A stretch of 64,000 nt of DNA. It comes from an uncultured Bacteroidales bacterium. GTDB lineage: Bacteria > Bacteroidota > Bacteroidia > Bacteroidales > UBA932. The translations under genes were made by a program, and so were the position numbers. How positions within the stretch are numbered: the first letter of the stretch is position 1; the number at the start of each line of letters is the position of its first letter. The stretch covers positions 1 through 64,000 of the forward strand of contig CAKUVD010000012.1 of assembly GCA_934695325.1 (NCBI GenBank), read 5' to 3'. The notes under the pieces are model-generated. The model did not search any database, had not been told where the DNA came from, and worked only from the letters and a program-made list of their open reading frames with translations. Positions 51,414-60,935 of the stretch are shown here, one piece after another.

Positions 51414-53729
51414 ATGAACAAGAATCTATTTAAGTCTTTCGCCGTAGCGGCGCTGTCCATCCTGGCGGCAGGCTGTGCGAAAGAGCAAGTCACCGGCGAA
51501 GGTGGAATGGTGGAAGCATCCTTCTCCGTGGATGTACCAGAGACCTCAATTGCAACAAGGGGTATTTCAGATGCCTCGGAAATTAATGAGCTTATCTGCC
51601 AAGTGTTTGTGAGAGGGGAAAAAGATGAGAATAAACATTTTATCTATACACCTGTTCCGGAGTTAACACAGAAGGTTTCTGTTGTTGATAAAAAATCAAC
51701 TGTTAAGATTAATCTGGTCAAGGGACAGACTTATTCTTTTGCTTTCTGGGCGCAGGTTGCAGGTACTGGCTATTATAACACATCTGATTTACGTGCGGTG
51801 AAAATGAATACAGATGTTGTTAAAGCCAATGACCCTAAAATGGATGCCTTTTATGAGTTTAAGGATGAAGCACGAGTGGTTTCTTCTTATACTAAAAAGG
51901 TAACACTTCACCGCGCCTTGGCGCAAGTTAATTTCGGTGCAGTGGCATCGAATCGTCAAGATAATCTTGCGGTATCAGAATCTTCGGTGAAATTGGTGCA
52001 AGTGCCTGATACTTTTCATCTTTTCTGGAGAACTAGCGAAGGTTCTGCGGATATTACTTATATGAAGAATTCTGTAATTTCAGATGAAAAATTGCAGGTT
52101 GCTGATAAGAACTATGATTATTTAGCAACGGCTTATGTCTTTGCAGACAATCAGAATTCGATTCTTACAGATGCGTCAGCTACATTTACTTTAAGCAATG
52201 GAAGAACGACTACAGTTACAGCGCCAAATGCTCCAATAAAAATAAATTTTAGAACAAATATTCTTGGTGATTTGCTCACTGTAGATGGCGAATGGAATGT
52301 TACTGTGGATGATAAATTTCAAAGCGGTGATTTGAATTATGATTCTGTCAGTGCGAATCTTGGAGGCGGTGCAACTGTAACCCTTACTAAAGATTATTCT
52401 GTTGTTGGCGAATCTCGGGGCGTTAAAATCGGAGAAGGCGTTACAAGTACTCTGAATTTGAATGGTCATAGATTTGCTAACGAGAATGGTAATAAGAATT
52501 CGAAAGCGGCCTTGCAGGTGGATGGTGGCACATTGACAATTAATGGTGAAGGCGAAGTCTATTGTGAGAAGAATGAAGCTGGATGGATGAATAGAGAGCA
52601 TACGAAGTCGTATTCGAACAATGCTATTCTCGTAAGTAATGGTGGGCATCTTATAATAAATGGTGGCAATTATAGTGTCGGTACAGATTCTTTAGGCAAG
52701 TGTAATGCGACAATATTCATAACAAATGTAGGCAAGCCAGGTAAAGTCGAGATATATGGTGGTACTTTCACTAATGATGAGGGAACTAATGGGCATAGTT
52801 ACGTCCTTAACCAAGATGATGAATTGCCAGAAAATTGCATAACTGTTTATGGCGGTAAATTTATCGGATTCAACCCTGCTGACAATAACTCTGATGGCAC
52901 TCATACGAATTATGTGGCAGAAGGTTACAAGTCTGTCAAGATAAGCGAATCTCCAGACACCTGGGAAGTTGTTGACGCATCAGTATCCGTAGCTGGTCAG
53001 ACTGAACTTGAAGCTGCGTTGGCTTCAACTAAAACTGGTGAAACTGCATATGTGAATCTTTCGGCTGGAGAATTTACAACTTACAATAAGGATATAGCAA
53101 AAGGAAAGATCCTTAATTTTAATGGGCTTGGTGCCGATAAGACTACATTTGTATGCGGTAGCGATTTATCTAAAACCGGGGAATATAGAGCTGATTATTC
53201 ACTTGAAAATTCAGATGTGACATTCAAAAATCTTACTCTTAATGTCGGTAATGCTAATTATCTTGGATTTATCAGACCAATATCTCTTGTATTTGAGAAT
53301 TGTACAATTGTGGGAAGGTTAAGCTATATGGGAACTGGCAAGGTGATTTTCAAAAACTGCACATTCAATCAGACAGCGGAAGACTACAATTTGTGGACAT
53401 ATTCTGGGAACGAATTTATGTTTGAGAATTGCACCTTTAATTCTGTTGGTAAATTCATTAATGTTTACAAAGAACAGGCTGTCATCTATAAGATTACAAT
53501 TAAGGATTGCAAATTCATTTCGTCTAAAGTGAATAAATCAGCATTGGAACTTAAAGCTAATGGCGGAGATAAATATGAAGTGTACTTTGACGGCACTAAT
53601 ACGTGTGAGAATATAAACGAAAGCCAAGTGACAGGGTCGATGTTATATAATAGTAATGATGGAGAAACTGATTCCATCGTTTACATTGACGGCAAGAAAG
53701 TCTGGGGAAACGGTGCGAAAGTAGAATAA
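51414..53729 (+). CDS. Fimbrillin-like / beta-helix surface lipoprotein, paralogue 1
   Basis: 771 residues with lipobox LAAGCAKEQ. The N-terminal part (about 30-300) is a DUF6562-like fimbrillin domain (SFAFWAQVAGTGYYNTSDLR; VTLHRALAQVNFGAV; NFRTNILGDLLT). It is followed by a right-handed beta-helix region (TLNLNGHRFANENG) and a C-terminal beta-helix with FKNLTLNVGNANYLGF. From about 51540 to 53700 the DNA is clearly AT-richer than either neighbour, which suggests exchange from another source. Same order of domains as the next two genes. Confidence 0.8.
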   Translation: MNKNLFKSFAVAALSILAAGCAKEQVTGEGGMVEASFSVDVPETSIATRGISDASEINELICQVFVRGEKDENKHFIYTPVPELTQKVSVVDKKSTVKINLVKGQTYSFAFWAQVAGTGYYNTSDLRAVKMNTDVVKANDPKMDAFYEFKDEARVVSSYTKKVTLHRALAQVNFGAVASNRQDNLAVSESSVKLVQVPDTFHLFWRTSEGSADITYMKNSVISDEKLQVADKNYDYLATAYVFADNQNSILTDASATFTLSNGRTTTVTAPNAPIKINFRTNILGDLLTVDGEWNVTVDDKFQSGDLNYDSVSANLGGGATVTLTKDYSVVGESRGVKIGEGVTSTLNLNGHRFANENGNKNSKAALQVDGGTLTINGEGEVYCEKNEAGWMNREHTKSYSNNAILVSNGGHLIINGGNYSVGTDSLGKCNATIFITNVGKPGKVEIYGGTFTNDEGTNGHSYVLNQDDELPENCITVYGGKFIGFNPADNNSDGTHTNYVAEGYKSVKISESPDTWEVVDASVSVAGQTELEAALASTKTGETAYVNLSAGEFTTYNKDIAKGKILNFNGLGADKTTFVCGSDLSKTGEYRADYSLENSDVTFKNLTLNVGNANYLGFIRPISLVFENCTIVGRLSYMGTGKVIFKNCTFNQTAEDYNLWTYSGNEFMFENCTFNSVGKFINVYKEQAVIYKITIKDCKFISSKVNKSALELKANGGDKYEVYFDGTNTCENINESQVTGSMLYNSNDGETDSIVYIDGKKVWGNGAKVE

Positions 53730-53741
53730 CATTGATTTACT

Positions 53742-56063
53742 ATGAAATCATTAAGATACATATTGGCGGCAGCGGCGTCGGTGTTGGCGATCGGCTGCGC
53801 TAAGGAGCAGGTCGCTCCGGCCGGAGGCGACACTTGTGACGTCACGTTCGGCATTGACATTCCGGACGGAATCACCACGAAGGCCATCTCGGACGGCAAC
53901 ACCGTCGATGAGCTTCTTTATCAGATCTTCGACCAGCAGGGCGGAATCATAGAGGGCATCCCTATGAAGACGGCAGACATCAGCGGGCGCACCGCCACCG
54001 TCACATTCCAGCTCGTGAAGGATCAGACGTATCAGTTCGTGTTCTGGGCTCAGAAAAAGGGCAATGCCTATTATACGCATCCGGACGGCGATCTCCGTAC
54101 GATCAATGTTAGCTATGAGGGCGCTGCCAATGCCGAGGCACGTGACGCATTCTATACGGCCATATCGAGGACTATAACTGGACCGCTCAAGGAGACCATC
54201 ACATTGACCCGTCCGTTCGCACAGGTCAATATCGGTACCGATGATGCGGATATCGCAAAGGCCGCCGGAGTCGTCGTGAAGAACTCGAAGATGACATTGA
54301 CCGATTTGCCTTCAGCATTGTCCACCCTCACGGGCGAGGTCAATGGTGAGGCGTCGGCTGAGTTCACGGAGTCTGAAGTGCCTGGAGACGAGCTGACGGT
54401 CGGTGGAAAGAAGTACACCTGGCTGGCTATGAACTATGTGCTGGCTCCTGAGGATAAGGCTCTTACTGCTGTGAAGGCTACGCTCACAGGTGATAATATG
54501 ACACCGATAGAGTTTAGCGTGCCTTCCGCTCCGATTCAGAGGAACTATCGCACGAACATCATAGGCAGTCTCCTTACGAATACCGCTGAGTTCACCGTAG
54601 TCGTGGATCCTGCCTGGAACGAGCCTGACACCGACATTGACCTCAATGACATCAAGACTCCTGAGGCTCTTGCGGTTCTCTTCGCCAACGGCGGCTCCGG
54701 CCGTCTGACCGGTGACGTGGATCTCTCAGCGACAGTGTCTGTCCCTGCAGGAAAGGAAGTCGTCCTGGACCTTAACGGGAAGACGGTAAATAATACTGAA
54801 GACCTTTGGGAGACGACACTTAATGGTTGGTCCCTTCTGTCTGTAAAAGGAGGCTCTCTTACTATAAAAGGCGAGGGCACATTCAAGGCAAAGGAAAATG
54901 ACTGCTATGCTGTGGATGTGCAGGACGGCGGAACTCTCGTCATTGAGGACGGAACTTATGTCGGCAATATACACGCTGTGTATGTGGAGGAAGGCTTGGC
55001 AGATATCCGTGGTGGCAGATACAGTGTCCAGCAGACATATCCTGATGCCTCCAAGGCTTATGAGTTCGTCCTGAATTGCTATGATGCGAACCGTAAAGCC
55101 GGGACGGCCAAAATCATTGTCTCTGGTGGTGAATTTGAGAAATTCAACCCTGCAGACTGCCAGGCGGAAGGCGTCCACACGAACTTCCTCGCTGACGGCT
55201 ATATGTCAGTGGAGACCAACGGTGTCTGGACAGTCGTACGTGGCGAGAAGCCAGTGGCTATGACTGCTGCGGAACTTCAGGCGTACATCACGGCGTTCGC
55301 AAGCGCAGGTTCCGGTGACAATGTCATCGAAATCGGCAAGGACATTGTCCTCAAAGATGGCGAGACCTGGGTTCCTGCCAGCGTGAACGGATATCAGGGC
55401 GCAGGCGTGATTACGGTTCTCGGCAACGGCCATACTATTTCAGGCTTGAATGCTCCTTTGTTCGCCGGCGGTTTTGCAGGAAAATCAGGTATAGTAGTGA
55501 AAGATCTCACTCTGGACGGCGTGAAGATTAATGATTCAGCCAACAGCCAGGGCATCGGTGCTTTCGTCGGCTGTATCGACAGTATGCCGGAGATTGAACT
55601 GGATAACTGTCATCTGACGAATTCGGAGATTGTCTCTACCGCAGGTGCTCGTGTCGGCGGTCTCATAGGCTGGACATCTGGATATAATAATCCTAATGAC
55701 GGTCCTGTCGATACATATATTACTATAAATAAGTGCTCTGTGGAGAACTGCGGCATTACGGCCAATGGCTCAGTCGGTGCTATCATCGGCCACGCCGGGG
55801 CTAATCCTGCTACGTTCCATAAGATTACTGACTGCACTGTGAAGGATTGCCGCCTTAATTCTACTGATGACGGTGGCTGGAGAGTCGGCATAGTTGTCGG
55901 TACGGCAAATGTCGGTGAGGTCACGATATCCGGTACGACGGAATCAGGAAATACTCTTTCTCAGACTGGGAAGACCGTGCCGACAGATCATAGCAGCCTT
56001 TATGGACGCTTTGTCCCTGGCACTACGGGGAAACTCACGATTGACGGAGTGGCTCAGAAATAA
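53742..56063 (+). CDS. Fimbrillin-like / beta-helix surface lipoprotein, paralogue 2
   Basis: 773 residues with lipobox LAIGCAKEQ. DUF6562-like N-terminal domain (VFWAQKKGNAYYTHPDGDLR; ITLTRPFAQVNIGTD; QRNYRTNIIGSLLT), then a beta-helix segment (VVLDLNGKTVNNTEDLWE; FKAKENDCYAVDVQDGG). The C-terminal region (about 500-773) has GLUG-like repeats (GIGAFVGCID, RVGGLIGWTSG, SVGAIIGHAG) not found in the other two. It starts 12 nt after paralogue 1. Confidence 0.82.
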   Translation: MKSLRYILAAAASVLAIGCAKEQVAPAGGDTCDVTFGIDIPDGITTKAISDGNTVDELLYQIFDQQGGIIEGIPMKTADISGRTATVTFQLVKDQTYQFVFWAQKKGNAYYTHPDGDLRTINVSYEGAANAEARDAFYTAISRTITGPLKETITLTRPFAQVNIGTDDADIAKAAGVVVKNSKMTLTDLPSALSTLTGEVNGEASAEFTESEVPGDELTVGGKKYTWLAMNYVLAPEDKALTAVKATLTGDNMTPIEFSVPSAPIQRNYRTNIIGSLLTNTAEFTVVVDPAWNEPDTDIDLNDIKTPEALAVLFANGGSGRLTGDVDLSATVSVPAGKEVVLDLNGKTVNNTEDLWETTLNGWSLLSVKGGSLTIKGEGTFKAKENDCYAVDVQDGGTLVIEDGTYVGNIHAVYVEEGLADIRGGRYSVQQTYPDASKAYEFVLNCYDANRKAGTAKIIVSGGEFEKFNPADCQAEGVHTNFLADGYMSVETNGVWTVVRGEKPVAMTAAELQAYITAFASAGSGDNVIEIGKDIVLKDGETWVPASVNGYQGAGVITVLGNGHTISGLNAPLFAGGFAGKSGIVVKDLTLDGVKINDSANSQGIGAFVGCIDSMPEIELDNCHLTNSEIVSTAGARVGGLIGWTSGYNNPNDGPVDTYITINKCSVENCGITANGSVGAIIGHAGANPATFHKITDCTVKDCRLNSTDDGGWRVGIVVGTANVGEVTISGTTESGNTLSQTGKTVPTDHSSLYGRFVPGTTGKLTIDGVAQK

Positions 56064-56081
56064 CACAAAAACAAAATCAAT

Positions 56082-58349
56082 ATGAAATCAATCAAGTATT
56101 TGGCAGCGGCTGCACTCGCATTGCTCGCAGTCGGCTGCAACAAGGAGTCCGTGACGGAGGTTCCTGACGGGCAGATGGTAGATGTCACCTTTACGGCAGC
56201 GCTGCCTGGTGAGATGGCTACCAAGGCCATCGGTGACGGCCAGACGGCCAAGAAACTCTATGTGGCAGTCTATGAGAATGATACTGACAAGACCAAGCTG
56301 CCTCTCGACCAGACCGCAGAGTTCACGGATTTGAAGACGACGGTGAAGTTCAGCCTCGTGAAGGGTAAGACCTACAACTTCGTATTCTGGGCCCAGGCCA
56401 AGGAGGGTGCTCCTTATGATATCACTGACTTGAAGAACATCAAGGTGTCTTATGATAACGCCGTTGCGAATGACGAGACCCGCGACGCTTTCTATGCGAC
56501 TCGCAAGAAACTGAAGGTCAATGGCGCTCTTACCGAGACCATTAAACTTTATCGTCCGTTCGCTCAGGTGAACTTCGGTACGGCTGACTATGCGGAGGCT
56601 GTCGCAGCCGGCCTGGAGCCGACGAAGAGTGTATTTACGGCTACTTCGGTGGCTACCGTGTTCGACACCTTCGAGGCTGAGGGAAGGGGCGAGAAGGACA
56701 ATGTGACATTCACTGCGTCCGCTCTTCCTGGCGAGACTCTTGTCACGAAGGATGGTGACTACACCTGGATGACGATGAATTACATCATCCCTGCCGGAAA
56801 ACAGGGCGAGAAGCATATCAGCAATGTTGCTGCAGAGTTCCTTTCAGATGCCGGCGAGAGCGTCAAGGTGTCAGCTCCGCAGGCTCCTGTTCAGAACAAC
56901 TATCGCACGAACATTCTCGGCAACCTCCTTACTTCACAGGTCGTATTCAACATTGAGATCGTCCCTATCTTCGACGAGCCTGACAACGACATCGACCTCG
57001 TGAACATTAAGAACGTCGAGTCCCTGAAGGCCCTCTTCGCCACAGGCGGTTCAGCGAAACTTGCGGAAGACCTTGTAGTGGATGAGACCATAGTTGTCCC
57101 TGCCGGCAAGGAAGTCACTCTCGATCTTAATGGCAAGACCATCAGCAATACCACTGACTTGTGGAATGAAGACACTGAAAAGTATTCTATTTTTGAAGTC
57201 TCTGGAGGAACACTTGTCCTGAAGGGAAATGGAACTGTGAAGGCAAAGGAGAATGATTGCTATGCTCTTCTGGTCGCCGATGGCGGACATCTTGTAATAG
57301 AGGATGGCACGTATGTCGGAAATATAGATGCTCTGCACGTGTATGAGGGGCTCGCTGAAATTAAGGGCGGCTCATACTCGATACAGCAGTTGTGCACATT
57401 GAAGGGGCACGGCCCGTATGATTTTGTCCTTAATTGCAAGAACGAGAATTATGCCGCGGGGAAAGCGAATATCATTGTAACTGGAGGCTCGTTCCAGGGC
57501 TTTGATCCAGCTAACGCAAAAGCTGATGATGCCGCTTCCTATCTCGCTCCTGGCTACAAGTCAGTGCAGAAAGGTGACAATTATGTCGTAGAGCAAATAA
57601 GCCAGACAAAGGTTTCTACTGAGGCTGAACTTGACGAGGCTATCGCGGCAGCTGAAAAAAGTGTCGAATCTGAGATTCTCATCGCTGCCGGGACGTATAA
57701 GAACGTGATAGATATCCGTTCAGATAAGGTCATTACATTCAAACCTGCTGTTGAGGGCGCATCCGTGGTTCTCGGTGGCGTCAATGGCGCAAGCAATGGC
57801 ACTGAGACATCTTGCGTATTCGAGGGCATCACTTTCGATAATTCTATCCAGGAAACTGGTTGGTTCACCGGTACTGCTCAGAAGATTTACCCTTGCGTAG
57901 GAGTTTGGGGGGGGCAGTACACCTTCAAGAACTGCAAGTTTATTGTTGATGGTAATTCTGGTAGGGAAACAGGCGTGATGACCTGGTGGACTCTCGAGGA
58001 CTGCAAGACAGCATTGACTTTCGATGGCTGTACGTTTGAGGGAAAGAACAACCATGCAGAGGCTCGCGCAATGCAGATCTATGGACACGTCGATCTGGAT
58101 GTCCTTAACTGCAAATTGTCCACTGCCAAGAGATATGCGCTCAAGTATGTCGCAAATGAGGGCTATACTGCGAATATCAAGAACTGCGAGGTGTCGAACT
58201 GCGTATATACAGTGGAACTTGGGTCTGCTGACTATCCTGGAAGCAAGTACACTGTCAATTTCGAGGGTAATACTCTTGCAGAAGGTATCGCTGATTATAA
58301 GGTGGCTCACGAAGAAGGTGCTGTCATCAATGGCGGCAAGGCAAAATAA
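56082..58349 (+). CDS. Fimbrillin-like / beta-helix surface lipoprotein, paralogue 3
   Basis: 755 residues with lipobox LAVGCNKES. The DUF6562-like domain (VFWAQAKEGAPYDITDLKN; IKLYRPFAQVNFGTAD; QNNYRTNILGNLLT) and first beta-helix (VTLDLNGKTISNTTDLWN; VKAKENDCYALLVADGG) are close to paralogue 2. The C-terminal helix differs (ITFKPAVEGASVVLGGVNG; CVFEGITFDNSIQ). A G8 run encodes WGG (57907-57914). Last gene of the operon, followed by a terminator. Confidence 0.82.
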   Translation: MKSIKYLAAAALALLAVGCNKESVTEVPDGQMVDVTFTAALPGEMATKAIGDGQTAKKLYVAVYENDTDKTKLPLDQTAEFTDLKTTVKFSLVKGKTYNFVFWAQAKEGAPYDITDLKNIKVSYDNAVANDETRDAFYATRKKLKVNGALTETIKLYRPFAQVNFGTADYAEAVAAGLEPTKSVFTATSVATVFDTFEAEGRGEKDNVTFTASALPGETLVTKDGDYTWMTMNYIIPAGKQGEKHISNVAAEFLSDAGESVKVSAPQAPVQNNYRTNILGNLLTSQVVFNIEIVPIFDEPDNDIDLVNIKNVESLKALFATGGSAKLAEDLVVDETIVVPAGKEVTLDLNGKTISNTTDLWNEDTEKYSIFEVSGGTLVLKGNGTVKAKENDCYALLVADGGHLVIEDGTYVGNIDALHVYEGLAEIKGGSYSIQQLCTLKGHGPYDFVLNCKNENYAAGKANIIVTGGSFQGFDPANAKADDAASYLAPGYKSVQKGDNYVVEQISQTKVSTEAELDEAIAAAEKSVESEILIAAGTYKNVIDIRSDKVITFKPAVEGASVVLGGVNGASNGTETSCVFEGITFDNSIQETGWFTGTAQKIYPCVGVWGGQYTFKNCKFIVDGNSGRETGVMTWWTLEDCKTALTFDGCTFEGKNNHAEARAMQIYGHVDLDVLNCKLSTAKRYALKYVANEGYTANIKNCEVSNCVYTVELGSADYPGSKYTVNFEGNTLAEGIADYKVAHEEGAVINGGKAK

Positions 58350-58370
58350 CCTTCAGATAAATATCTGACG

Positions 58371-58404
58371 AAAAAGGGCGCCGCAGATTTCGCAGCGCCC
58401 TTTT
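58371..58404 (+). terminator. Terminator of the surface-protein operon
   Basis: AAAAGGGCGC / GCGCCCTTTT stem with inner GC pairs, 22 nt after the last stop. Symmetrical, so it may work on both strands. Confidence 0.85.
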
Positions 58405-58488
58405 CTTGTGTTTGGCAGAGTCGTCAGTATGCTGTGATACCGTATGGGCGCTCCCTGATTCTGACAGTGCGATGCTGGATATTGGTGT

Positions 58489-58549
58489 AATCCAAAAAAG
58501 TGGCGATATTTTAGGAACGCAATCCCAAAAAGTGGCGATATTTTCGGAA
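58489..58549 (+). repeat. Two 29-bp direct repeats upstream of the AAA ATPase
   Basis: Copies at 58489-58517 and 58521-58549 match at 27 of 29 positions, with a period of 32 bp (three helical turns). The shared core is AAAAAGTGGCGATATTTT. They lie just upstream of the -7 box TATATTTG (58556-58563) and would suit an autoregulatory operator. Confidence 0.8.
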
Positions 58550-58567
58550 TTTACCTATATTTGCGAT

Positions 58568-59740
58568 ATGTTAAGACGTAGTAGTATGATATGGCGAATT
58601 CAATCTGATAGAATAAAATCTTTGATAGGATCAGGTAAAGCGATAACACTTATGGGTGCACGGCAAGTGGGTAAATCTACGATCCTACACTCTCTGCTAG
58701 GTGCGAATGATAGCGTCCTATGGCTTAATGGCGACGATGATGATGTTCGGGAACAGTTCAGAAATATGACATCCACGCGCCTGAAGAATATAATCGGAAA
58801 TAAGACGATAATAATTATCGATGAGGCTCAGCGTATATCTGAGATAGGTCTGCGAATGAAACTGATAACTGATCAGATTCCTGGCGTGCAGGTGATTGCT
58901 ACGGGAAGCAGTAGCTTTGAACTGTCATCGAAGATAAACGAATCTCTCACCGGAAGAAAACGAGAACTGAAACTTTTTCCTCTGGCTTTTTCGGAACTGG
59001 TGCGACAGACATCTTTTTTGGAAGAGAAGAGGATGTTGTCCCATAGGCTGATTTATGGATATTATCCGGAAGTCGTAACCAGTCCGTCTGAAGAGAAAGT
59101 CGTCCTAAAAGAATTGACGCAGAGCTATCTGTACAGGGATTTGTTAGCGATGGACGGCTTGAACAAGGCTGATATGCTTGTCCGGTTGTTGAAGGCGTTG
59201 GCGCTCCAGATAGGCAATCAGGTGTCTTATAATGAGCTGGGGAGTCTTATAGGAATAGATTCTAAGACGGTGGAAAAATATATTGATGTCTTGGAGAAAT
59301 CTTACATCATATTTAGGCTCGGCACTTTTTCCAGGAATCTGCGGAATGAACTGAAAATGAGCCGTAAAGTGTATTTCTGGGATCTTGGGATCAGGAATGC
59401 CGTCATTAGCAATTTCTCCCCTATGGAAAACAGGGCTGATTGCGGGGCGTTATGGGAGAATTTCGCTATTTCCGAAAGAATGAAACTGAATGAATACGGC
59501 TCTGGCTTTGCGCAGTCTTATTTCTGGAGGACTAAAGACCAGAGTGAGATCGATTATATAGAGGAGGAAGACGGAATGATGAAAGCGTTTGAATTCAAGT
59601 GGAACCCGTCTAAATCAAAAGTGAAATGCCCTGCTTCTTTCGCCTCCGCCTATCCAAGTGCCGTGTTCAAGGTCATTACCCCTGATAATGTCGAGGAATT
59701 CATTCTTGACGAGACTGCCGCTTTTCCTGCATTGAGATAA
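58568..59740 (+). CDS. AAA (AAA_14) ATPase with DUF4143 domain
   Basis: 390 residues from the ATG at 58568; the longer frame upstream runs across the direct repeats and -7 box. Walker A is GARQVGKST (about 29-37), Walker B IIIDEAQ (about 80-86), sensor ATGSSSFEL (about 106-114). The C-terminal DUF4143 domain resembles a restriction-like nuclease fold (EIDYIEEEDGMMKAFEFKW, with the Asp...Glu-x-Lys pattern). These solitary ATPases occur in many copies in Bacteroidales genomes and their role is not known. Confidence 0.85.
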   Translation: MLRRSSMIWRIQSDRIKSLIGSGKAITLMGARQVGKSTILHSLLGANDSVLWLNGDDDDVREQFRNMTSTRLKNIIGNKTIIIIDEAQRISEIGLRMKLITDQIPGVQVIATGSSSFELSSKINESLTGRKRELKLFPLAFSELVRQTSFLEEKRMLSHRLIYGYYPEVVTSPSEEKVVLKELTQSYLYRDLLAMDGLNKADMLVRLLKALALQIGNQVSYNELGSLIGIDSKTVEKYIDVLEKSYIIFRLGTFSRNLRNELKMSRKVYFWDLGIRNAVISNFSPMENRADCGALWENFAISERMKLNEYGSGFAQSYFWRTKDQSEIDYIEEEDGMMKAFEFKWNPSKSKVKCPASFASAYPSAVFKVITPDNVEEFILDETAAFPALR

Positions 59741-59767
59741 AGATTAAAGATGAAGATTTTGAAGAAT

Positions 59768-59798
59768 TTTGCGGTTTGAAAAATTATTGCTACCTTTG
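59768..59798 (+). promoter_or_regulatory. Promoter of rplM-rpsI-rpsB-tsf
   Basis: TTTG (59768-59771), 19 nt, TACCTTTG (59791-59798), exact consensus, about 60 nt before the rplM start. Confidence 0.82.
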
Positions 59799-59858
59799 TC
59801 GCCCCTATAATGTGTAGGGATCGCAAATTTTATTATTAACCAATTAAAGATCAAGACA

Positions 59859-60311
59859 GTGGACACACAAAGTTACAAATCAGTCTTCCTGAACAAGGAT
59901 ACTGTAAACAAGGAGTGGGTCGTCATTGATGCTACCGATCTGGCACTTGGCCGTCTTGCGGCCCGCGTTGCTCTTGTCCTCCGCGGCAAGACAAAGGCAG
60001 GCTTCACCCCTAACGTTGATTGCGGTGACAACGTCATCGTGGTCAATGCTGAGAAGGTGGCTCTGAAAGGCAAGAAGATGACCAACAAGGTTTACGTTCG
60101 TTACACCGGATACCCGGGCGGACAGCGTTTCACCACGCCAAGAGAGATTCTTCGCACAAGACCTACAGAACTGGTCAGGAAAGCAGTCAAAGGAATGCTT
60201 CCTAAGACTCGTCTTGGTGACAAGCTCATCAACAACCTGTTCATCTATGCAGGCCCAGAGCACCCTCACCAGGCACAGCAGCCAAAAGAAATTAAGTTGA
60301 ACGAAATTTAA
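59859..60311 (+). CDS. rplM: Ribosomal protein L13 (uL13)
   Basis: 150 residues, GTG start. Motifs WVVIDATDLALGRLAARVA, YVRYTGYPGGQR and AVKGMLPKTRLGDKL are diagnostic of bacterial L13. First gene of the r-protein operon with a consensus promoter. Confidence 0.96.
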   Translation: MDTQSYKSVFLNKDTVNKEWVVIDATDLALGRLAARVALVLRGKTKAGFTPNVDCGDNVIVVNAEKVALKGKKMTNKVYVRYTGYPGGQRFTTPREILRTRPTELVRKAVKGMLPKTRLGDKLINNLFIYAGPEHPHQAQQPKEIKLNEI

Positions 60312-60320
60312 ACAGAGCAA

Positions 60321-60713
60321 ATGGAGAAAACAGTAAACGCCCTTGGAAGACGTAAATCAGCCGTGGCTCGTGTTTATGTTGCTGCAGGTACAGGAAAGGT
60401 TACTATCAATGGAAAGGAACTCAACGTCTATTTCCCGGACGAGACTCTTCAGTACATTGTTAATCAGCCATTTGAAGTTACCGGCACAGCAGGTCAGTTT
60501 GACATCAAGGCAAACCTCACCGGTGGTGGAATCAAGGGTCAGGCAGAGGCTATGAGACTCGGTATCGCCCGCGCACTCAGCGAGATCGACAGAGAGGCTT
60601 ATCGTTCTGCTCTCAAGACCGCAGGATTCCTTACCCGCGACGCAAGAGAAGTCGAGAGGAAAAAGCCTGGTCAGCCTGGTGCACGTCGCCGCTTCCAGTT
60701 CAGTAAGCGTTAA
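60321..60713 (+). CDS. rpsI: Ribosomal protein S9 (uS9)
   Basis: 130 residues: NALGRRKSAVARVYVAAG at the start, GGGIKGQAEAMRLGIARAL in the middle and the basic C-terminus KKPGQPGARRRFQFSKR that reaches the ribosomal P site. Starts 9 nt after rplM. Confidence 0.96.
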   Translation: MEKTVNALGRRKSAVARVYVAAGTGKVTINGKELNVYFPDETLQYIVNQPFEVTGTAGQFDIKANLTGGGIKGQAEAMRLGIARALSEIDREAYRSALKTAGFLTRDAREVERKKPGQPGARRRFQFSKR

Positions 60714-60935
60714 TCTTACGGACAGCACGTTGATTTACTTGCACAGTCAGGTTATCAAATCTTCGGACCTCGTACAGGATGTGAATTCTGCGCAAGCTGC
60801 TTGAAGATTGCCGTGACTGCGGAAAATCCTGGAGACCGGCCCTGGCTGGCCGCTGCTTCCGGATTGATGAAAAGAGCCCGACAGGCTATGGCTACAGCCT
60901 GAAGGGAAAGTGTAACAAAGAAACAAAACACAAAA
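60714..60935 (+). promoter_or_regulatory. Leader between rpsI and rpsB, possible r-protein regulatory RNA
   Basis: 222 bp of GC-rich sequence without a plausible gene. Several short inverted repeats are visible, for example GGCTATGGCTACAGCC near 60881-60896. Its length and place suggest a regulatory leader for rpsB-tsf. No clear promoter consensus is present. Confidence 0.35.
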
